Assembly: GCA_949710005.1 (NCBI GenBank)
Contig: OX453273.1
Location: forward strand, 8,556,746 to 8,620,745
DNA length: 64,000 nucleotides
Direction: 5' to 3'
Source: Ricordea florida
Taxonomy: Eukaryota; Cnidaria; Anthozoa; Corallimorpharia; Ricordeidae
Shown here: positions 57,726-64,000 of the stretch, in pieces
Numbering within the stretch: the first letter of the stretch is position 1
Layout of the letters: each line of letters opens with the position of its first letter
Program-made: the position numbers and the translations under genes
The notes under the pieces: model-generated
What the model saw: only the letters and a program-made list of their open reading frames with translations
What the model was told of the DNA's origin: nothing
Databases searched by the model: none

Positions 57726-59729
57726 ATACATTGCAGGTTAGTTTGCCTGAACATAAATTTGCAGGCAGGATACAATATTTTGTACCAGCATGGCGTAAGA
57801 TCACAACAGACCCTAACATTCTGGATATTATGCAGCACTGCCACTTGGAAATCAATACAGACCCAGGTCAAACCTGTCTTAGACCTGAAATCAAATTTAA
57901 TTCAACAGAACAGGCAATTATCACTGCAGAAATTTGTAGCCTTTTACAGTTAGGAGTTGTTGAATATGCCACTCACTCGCCAGGGGAATTCATCTCAACT
58001 ATTTTTGTGAGGAAGAAGAAGAGTGGGAAATATAGAATGATTCTTAATTTAAAAGGCCTTAACAAACACATTGAATACCATCATTTTAAAATGGACACTC
58101 TGTGGTCTACTGTGAGGCTTATGACTCAAGAATGTTATATGGCTTCTATTGACCTTAAGGATGCTTATTATAGTGTCCCAATTGCCCTCGAGCACCGGAA
58201 ATTTTTAAGGTTTTATTGGCACGGAACATTGTTTCAGTATACTTGTATGCCAAATGGGCTGTCATCAGCCCCCAGATATTTCACAAAACTGCTAAAGCCA
58301 GTGTACTCTGCCCTGAGGCAACAAGGCCATTTAAATGTGGGCTACATAGATGATTCTTATCTCCAGGGTAGGGACTAGGAGGAGTGTGCACTGAATGTCT
58401 CTGATACAGTAGGCCTCTTTACTGATCTTGGATTTGAAATCAATCATGAAAAATCAGTCATGCAACCTGTCCAGTGCATCACATTTTTAGGCTTTGTGCT
58501 TGATTCAGTAAACATGGTCATAACCCTGACACCTGCGAAAAAGGCCAAGGTCAAGTCAATCTGTACACAAATCGTAAATACACGTGAGGTGAAGGTTGTG
58601 GACTTAGCACAGGCTATTGGAGTACTAGTCTCGAGCCTGCCTGGGGTACAGTTTGGCAGCCTTCACTACCGACAGCTTGAAATTGAAAAGAATCTTGCTC
58701 TAAAATCTAGCAATGGAAATTTTGATGCTGTTCTTTCCCTCTCACCTCACGCACTTTCAGAACTTTCATGGTGGATCAATAATGTAGATCAAGCTTTTAA
58801 CCCAATATCTCACGGTAACCCAGAGGTTGAAATTGAAACTGATGCATCTAAAACTGGTTGGGGAGTGCATCTTGCTAACAACACATCCCAGGGTTTATGG
58901 TCCTCTGCTGAGACTCAACTACACATAAATGAACTGGAGTTAAAAGCTGTACAGTTTGCAATTAAGGCATTTGATGACCTTTATGCATTATATTAATGCC
59001 ATGAAAGGAACAAAGTCTCCCAGCTGTAATGACATTGCTAATGCAATTTGGTTCTTATGCAAACCAAAGGACATTTGGATCACTGCAGCTCATATAGCTG
59101 GGGTGGAGAACTGTGAAGTCGACAGGGAGTCAAGAATATTTAATGACAGAACTGAATGGACTCTAAAGAAGTCTGTTTTTTACCAAATTGCCAGTAAATG
59201 GGGCTCACCTGAAATTGACTTGTTTGCTTCTAGACTTAACACCCAGTTACCTTGATTTGTTTCATGGAAACCAGACCCCGAGTCCTGCTTTGTTGATGCT
59301 TTTACCATTGATTGGGGGAGATTAAATTTTTACGCATTTCCTCCATTTTGCCAAATCCACAGATGCCTCCAGAAGATTATGCAAGACCAAGCTTTGCAGG
59401 GAAGCCTCATTGTACCTCTATGGCCGACTCAGGTGTGGTGGCCACAGTTACTCAGAATGTTAATTGCAACCCCCTTAGTACTACCAAATGTTCAGGATCT
59501 GCTAACACTACCTCACTCAAAAAAGCTTCATCCTCTGAGGAGACGATTGACTATGGTGGCATATCAGCTGTCTGGAATTCCCTCAAAAGCACAGGCATTT
59601 CAGAGGAATCTTGCAAACTCATCATGTCCTCCTGGAGGCCTGGAACCAGGAAGCAGTATGGTACCTATATCCTGCAGTGGACTGAGTTTTGTAACAAGCA
59701 AAAATGTGATTCACTTTGTCCACCTGTAG
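57695..59729 (+). pseudogene. RT-RNase H polyprotein of the DIRS-like element (broken)
   Basis: RT motifs: SGKYRMILNLKGLNKHI, SIDLKDAYYSVPI, MPNGLSSAPRYFTK and catalytic YIDDS near 58346-58360. A TAG stop follows at 58376. RNase H: EIETDASKTGWGVHL near 58836-58880 and INELELKAV. Frame shifts near 58990; the later frame carries AHIAGVENCEVDRESR and PEIDLFASRLN, with a TGA at 59253, and ends at 59729. At least three lesions make pol inactive. Confidence 0.75.
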
Positions 59730-60550
59730 GAACAGTTTTAGACTTTCTCACCAAGTTGTACAAAAAGGGTTTGTCATACACTGCAGTTAACACGGCTAGG
59801 AGTGCCCTTTCCTCCTTGCTCTCATTACCTGATGGCACTACATTTGGCAAGCACCCTCTGGTCTCCAAACTGATGAAAGGGATCTTTCAGAAGAGACCAC
59901 CACAACCAAGGTACTCTACAGTTTGGGATGTGAACACTGTTTTAACACACTTCCAGCAAATGCCTTCAACCAGGGAACTCTCTTTAAAGGAACTTACTTT
60001 GAAATTGGTTATGCTACTGTTATTAGTTACTGGCCAAAGAGGCCAAACCATTCACCTCTTAGACTTGCACAATATGAGTGAATGCAATGATTCCTATTCG
60101 TTTACCATTACAGAGCATCTTAAGCAAAGCCGACCAGGGAACCCAAACCCTGTCATTACTCTTAAAGCCTACCACAAGGATAAACGTTTGTGTGTATTTA
60201 CACACCTTAAGGAGTATTTAAGTAGGACTCAGATCATTAGAGGCACAGAGTCATACCTTCTTGTAAGTTTTGTCAAACCTCACAAGAGAGTGAGTAGAGA
60301 CACCATTAGCAGATGGGTTAAGATTTCATTAGATAGCGCAGGCATTGATACTACACAATTCAAGCCTCATAGCACAAGACAAGCATCTACGTCTGCTGCT
60401 AAGAGAAATGCTGTAAGTCTGCATGAAATCCTAAATACAGCCGGCTGGGCATCTGCTGTAACGTTTGCTCGGTTCTATGATAAGCCTATTTTACAGGAGG
60501 CAGAATTTGCAAACGGGGTACTTTGTCATAAGCCTATTCACTCTGCCTAG
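59618..60550 (+). CDS. Tyrosine recombinase of the DIRS-like element (intact catalytic residues)
   Basis: The open frame extends from 59312 and overlaps pol in another phase, as is usual for DIRS; the recognisable recombinase part begins about 59618 (MSSWRPGTRKQYGTYILQW). Catalytic Arg is in TGQRGQT, then KPHSTRQASTSAA supplies HxxR, AGWASAVTFARFYDKP supplies Trp and the nucleophile Tyr. It would integrate circular cDNA. In contrast to gag and pol this gene is undamaged. Confidence 0.8.
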   Translation, partial: LIMSSWRPGTRKQYGTYILQWTEFCNKQKCDSLCPPVGTVLDFLTKLYKKGLSYTAVNTARSALSSLLSLPDGTTFGKHPLVSKLMKGIFQKRPPQPRYSTVWDVNTVLTHFQQMPSTRELSLKELTLKLVMLLLLVTGQRGQTIHLLDLHNMSECNDSYSFTITEHLKQSRPGNPNPVITLKAYHKDKRLCVFTHLKEYLSRTQIIRGTESYLLVSFVKPHKRVSRDTISRWVKISLDSAGIDTTQFKPHSTRQASTSAAKRNAVSLHEILNTAGWASAVTFARFYDKPILQEAEFANGVLCHKPIHSA

Positions 60551-60765
60551 AATCTGTGAAATTTTCCAAGAGGTGTAGTCTTTGCCTCAGGTGCATTTTG
60601 TAATGAACCTGTGTATGTTCTGTAACTGATGATTTTATGGGAGGCAAAGTTTTGCTAAAGGTGGCACTTGGTAATAAACTTGTTTTGTTCTGTAGCACTT
60701 GACTTCATGTGCCTGTTGCTGCGAAATCTCATGTAAGCCCGAAGGCACTGGTAACGAGGTGGAAT

Positions 60766-61037
60766 CGAAAAATTAAACGAGACTTACCTGTAAGGTGAAG
60801 TTTGATTGAGATTCTACCGAGTTACAACAGTGCCAAGGGATTACATGCCCTCCCTCCCAGCCCTACTGGACTTACGGGGGTATCTCTTCTGTAATGTCTA
60901 ACAGCCACATTCAGTCCTTCAAAACCTGAGATGACGTAGTTTCCGGTGTTGTGGTCTATCTCTCATCTGATGGTTAAATGCTCGGAGATATTAGCTGCAT
61001 AAGGTACTCTAAAATCCGAGAGTAAATAAAGTAATGT
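60766..61037. other. Flank of DIRS-like element with opposite-strand repeat copy
   Basis: At 60811-60850 a sequence similar to the terminal repeat but in the opposite orientation (ATTCTACCGAGTTAC...GGGATTACATG) could pair with 60726-60765 as a hairpin. No gene. Confidence 0.45.
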
Positions 61038-61232
61038 AGGCAGGCAGGCAGGCAGGCAGGCAGGCGGGTAGGTAGACAGGTAGGTAGGTAGTCCGGCAGG
61101 CGGTTAGGTAGGTAGGTAGGTAGGTAGGTAGGTAGGTAGGCAGATAGGTATGTATGTATGTATGTATGTATGTATGTATGTATGTATATATGTATGTATG
61201 TATGTATGTGGTATGTATGTCTGTATGTATGT
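61038..61232. repeat. Tetranucleotide repeats (GGCA)n, (GGTA)n, (TATG)n
   Basis: Three adjoining simple arrays that grade into one another. Open frames such as MYVCMYVCM are artefacts. Confidence 0.95.
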
Positions 61233-61249
61233 ATATATGTAACTTTTAC

Positions 61250-61365
61250 GGATGCCCATCCTTTGTCCCGGGTGGATGCTGCAATAGATCAGTTGGGTCC
61301 AAGTTTTTCAGTTGTTTGGATTTATCCTCAGGGTACTGGAAAGTGGAAATCAACCCAGAGTAACT
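61250..61365 (+). pseudogene. Ty3/gypsy-like RT scrap upstream of methyltransferase D
   Basis: Across two frames it reads AHPLSRVDAAIDQLG and FSCLDLSSGYWKVEINPE, the conserved palm entry of Ty3/gypsy reverse transcriptases. One base insertion separates the frames. The same scrap lies at 30556-30665. Confidence 0.7.
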
Positions 61366-61539
61366 ATACCTTTAACACCGTGTCATTTGTATCTAGTTTG
61401 CATAAGCTAGTAAACCATCTACACAACCAATAATTTATCTCAAAAAATGGCTTTCCTCCAAATATAGTAGGTCTTGCCTGATCCCACTTGATAATGACCG
61501 GCCCCTTTGATATTCCTTTTTTATTCTTGTTTCAATTTT

Positions 61540-62310
61540 ATGAAACAGAATATGACTGATAGTAACGAAGCCGAAAGGTACAGAGAAGTAGCCACTTGGC
61601 AGCACTCAGAAGGACTGACGTTGATGGAGAAGGCCTCACTCACCCCTGGTAAGATTGTTCTTGACTTAGGCTGTGGAACAGGGAATATCACTTCTCTTAT
61701 TGCTGAGAAAGTCTCACCCCATGGGAGGGTGGTCGGGGTTGATCCTGATGCCCAAAGAATAGAGGTCGCCAAGAGAATGTATGGCGACATCACCAATGTG
61801 TCATTTGTTGAGGGAAATGACTCAGAGTTTCCCGGATGTGGAACAGAAACATACGACGTCATCTACAGCAATTTCGTTTTCCACTGGATCAAAGACAAGC
61901 AAAAGGCGTTTAAGAATATTTATGAGAGTGTAAAGCCCGGAGGAACTGTAGTTTTTTCTGTGCCACTAGAATTGGCTCAAATATTACGAATTCTTGCGGA
62001 AACACTCAATAAAGAAAGGTGTAGTCTTTTACTTCAGAAGATGCATGTTGAACCTTCGTCAGTTTACTTAAAATTGATCAGAGAAGCTGGCTTTACAAGT
62101 GTCTGGCATGAGGAAGCTCTTTTGGTTGAGTATTTTAAAAGTGCGGAACATTTGTGTGAATGGTGGAAAGCGAGCACTCATGGAGATTTTGATTTAAAGT
62201 TTGTAAACGCAGATGAATTTAAGAAAGTGTCCTTCGAAAAAGACGATACTGGACACACTGTAATCAGGGCATGGTGTGGCAATTTTGTGTTTGCTAAGCC
62301 GAATCTGTGA
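61540..62310 (+). CDS. SAM-dependent methyltransferase, copy D (intact)
   Basis: 256 aa, same length as copy A, with motif I VLDLGCGTGNIT, VVGVDPD, DVIYSNFVFHWI and KPGGTVVFSVP. Differences include MTD for MAD at the start and a C-terminal AWCGNFVFAKPNL. Unlike copies A-C the base before the start is TTTCAATTTTATG, so the AG of the acceptor-like site is lost and a different 5' structure would be needed. Soluble, substrate unknown. Confidence 0.8.
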   Translation: MKQNMTDSNEAERYREVATWQHSEGLTLMEKASLTPGKIVLDLGCGTGNITSLIAEKVSPHGRVVGVDPDAQRIEVAKRMYGDITNVSFVEGNDSEFPGCGTETYDVIYSNFVFHWIKDKQKAFKNIYESVKPGGTVVFSVPLELAQILRILAETLNKERCSLLLQKMHVEPSSVYLKLIREAGFTSVWHEEALLVEYFKSAEHLCEWWKASTHGDFDLKFVNADEFKKVSFEKDDTGHTVIRAWCGNFVFAKPNL

Positions 62311-62617
62311 CAATACTTTATAGACGTGACTGGTCGAATCAAGTAAGATTTTCAATGTTTCTTAATCTTTCCTTGTGTCGCATCAAGGTTTCCAGGTGCA
62401 TATGTATTCAGTGGCGTGGCTCGACATATATGACCAATGTCATACTCACTCAACGAAACATGCACGCTGTAGTGAGAATATTCTACCATAACCGAGAACC
62501 ATCTAGATTATGAACTGAACACCATAGAACGATTGCATATGCTTACGCAACGTAAATTATTCTGTATTAGGATCCTCTTGTAAATGCTATATAGCAAACT
62601 ATCTCTTGTAACTAGCC

Positions 62618-62665
62618 ACTTGTGATATGACTTCTGATACGACTTGTGGTATGACTTGTGATATG
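62618..62665. repeat. 12-bp array, copy D (about 4 units)
   Basis: Short, degenerate units of the TGTGATATGACT repeat. The flanks 62311-62617 and 62666-63019 match the other modules and have no gene. Confidence 0.8.
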
Positions 62666-63019
62666 AATAAATATAGAGTTGACTGTGAACATATTACACA
62701 AGAAACCTTATTTGACTTTTACGATGAAACTACTCGAACCCAGGCCACCCAAATAAATTTTCAAACAATTTTTGAATGTCTGTTTTTGGCGCTGAACAAC
62801 AGATTTGTGGGGAGTTTCTACCGACTAAGATGATTGTTTTTCAATCTTGATATGTTTTGATGTTTTGTACAATTACATAGCAAGATATATGGATTTTAAG
62901 AACAAAAATAAAACATTTGTAGAGATTCTGTTGCAGATACTCGATCGTGATTGGATAATTTGCATGAAAATTTCTGTGGGTAATTTTGGTTTGACGAGTC
63001 GCACTATAACAGTTTTGAT

Positions 63020-63290
63020 GAATGGTATATACAGTATGGCAGTCAATACTTGCCATAGTCTGATTATGGTATATACAGTATGGCAGTCAATACTTCCAAT
63101 ATTCTGATTAATGGTATTTACAGTATGGCAGTCAGTACTTACAATAGTCTGATTAATGGTATATACAGTATGGCAGTCAGTACTTACAATAGTCTGATTA
63201 ATGGTATTTACAGTATGGCAGTCAGTACTTACAATAGTTTGATTAATGGTATATACAGTATGACAGTCGATACTTGCAATGGTCTGATTA
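63020..63290. repeat. 45-bp minisatellite, copy D (about 6 units)
   Basis: Same unit as 25421-26215. Confidence 0.9.
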
Positions 63291-63439
63291 TAGTAATTTA
63301 TTATAGCTGACTTAACTCTTAATTTATAACAGTGATTTGAACGTAGTGGAGAAAAGTCCCTAGCATATGTAAATAACACATAGGCCGTTTAAACTGTGGA
63401 CTGTCTTACAACATTTAACTAATGATGGGTCAATGATAA

Positions 63440-64000
63440 ATATTCGCGTCTCTTCTCTAGTGAGGACCATTCCAGAATGTCAAGTCTCTCTTCACAGCAC
63501 AAGTCTTTCCCTTTTTTACCAAGAGCACACTTCGAATCGCGTCTTTGTACCTTTTCCAATGTAGGTGTCCTTCTTTCTATGCGGGTTCAATACTGGGGCG
63601 CAGTGCTCGAGGATTGGGCGAACCTTACACTTATAGAGTTTGGAGAATATCTTTGAATTTTTGGTACCAACTAACCTATTAATAAAGCCAGGGACAGAAC
63701 GGGCTTTCCTTACACTCTTTTCGACTTGCAGTGACCACGAAAGATTGGATGAGATATGAATTCCCAAGTCTTTTGCGTGGTAAACAGACCTTAAGGGTTG
63801 ATCCAACATGCTATACTGCGGTACTGATGTATCTTTATTATGTGTTTAATTATCCTCATCACCTCGCAGTTGTCGGTGTTGAACTTCAATTGCCAATTGC
63901 TGCTCTAAGCAACCAGTTGTTCTAAGTTGTGCTGGAGGGTTGCCATATCATTCCTCCGTACATTTAAGCGCACGATAGACCTTCATGTCGTCCGCAAACA
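63440..64000 (-). pseudogene. CR1/L2-like reverse transcriptase fragment, copy D (window edge)
   Basis: Minus-strand motifs LDQPLRSVYHAKDLGIHISS and FINRLVGTKNSKIFSKLY, then VRPILEHCAPVLNPHRKKD, broken near 63560. It continues past the window's right edge. Confidence 0.7.

Larger units (their letters stand above)
56193..60765 (+). mobile_element. DIRS-like retrotransposon with inverted terminal repeats
   Basis: Inverted repeats of 40 bp with one mismatch (56193-56232 and 60726-60765, containing CAGTGCCTTCGGGCTTACAT) enclose gag, RT-RNase H and a tyrosine recombinase overlapping the end of pol. Inverted terminal repeats plus tyrosine recombinase are the DIRS hallmark. A diverged opposite-orientation copy of the repeat lies just outside at 60811-60850. 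Confidence 0.8.

Noticed and set aside
61154-61230. MYVCMYVC-type peptide
   Set aside because: Translation of a (TATG)n microsatellite.
1-64000. Bacterial or bacteriophage origin of the polymerase-containing regions
   Set aside because: Polymerase B with rve integrase and TIRs is the eukaryotic Polinton pattern, and both elements are flanked by animal repeats with target duplications.

Overview
This is animal nuclear DNA, most likely from a cnidarian (probably a stony coral or a relative). The evidence is indirect: small genes among many nested eukaryotic transposons (non-LTR and DIRS-like retrotransposons, piggyBac, MITEs, tRNA-derived SINEs), candidate splice sites and abundant satellites. 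The SINE body resembles a family I associate with corals, but I could not verify this. I see no bacterial operons, no CRISPR array and no rRNA or functional tRNA gene.

Two large virus-like Polinton/Maverick-type elements dominate the window. Element 1 (E1, 1929-17326) looks complete. It has 375-bp terminal inverted repeats (TIRs), a short target-site duplication and sixteen open genes: protein-primed family B DNA polymerase, retroviral-type integrase, a candidate major capsid protein, an A32-like packaging ATPase, a cassette of small membrane proteins, a large C-terminally anchored protein, and a zinc-knuckle repeat protein at the far end. I found no adenovirus-type protease. Element 2 (E2, 34122-44126) is an inverted, shortened relative. 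Its polymerase, integrase and capsid genes are intact, but an internal deletion fused the start of the ATPase in frame to the end of the large anchored protein. Both elements share a compact promoter-like box (TCTAAAGA/TTTAAAGATT) about 20-35 bases before start codons and a nearly identical integrase/capsid divergent promoter. In E2 the TIRs extend into the two end genes, so polymerase and zinc protein start with the same SAP-like domain.

Around them lies a duplicated host module: a SAM-dependent methyltransferase gene, then a 12-bp array, a 45-bp minisatellite and a minus-strand non-LTR reverse-transcriptase fragment. Methyltransferase copies are at 23439 (intact), 28620 (frameshifted), 53074 (29-bp deletion) and 61540 (intact). 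The 22-kb stretch 30834-53034, which contains E2, appears to be one nested insertion into the upstream sequence of the third copy.

Other elements: a broken DIRS-like retroelement with a truncated tyrosine recombinase (about 19114-22715, split by a SINE); a second DIRS-like element with inverted terminal repeats, a decayed gag-pol and an intact recombinase (56193-60765); a piggyBac with an intact DDD transposase between TTAA sites (50258-52447); a Helitron-like helicase scrap; three hairpin or MITE-type insertions; a 327-bp satellite (about 46540-48415); and tetranucleotide repeats.
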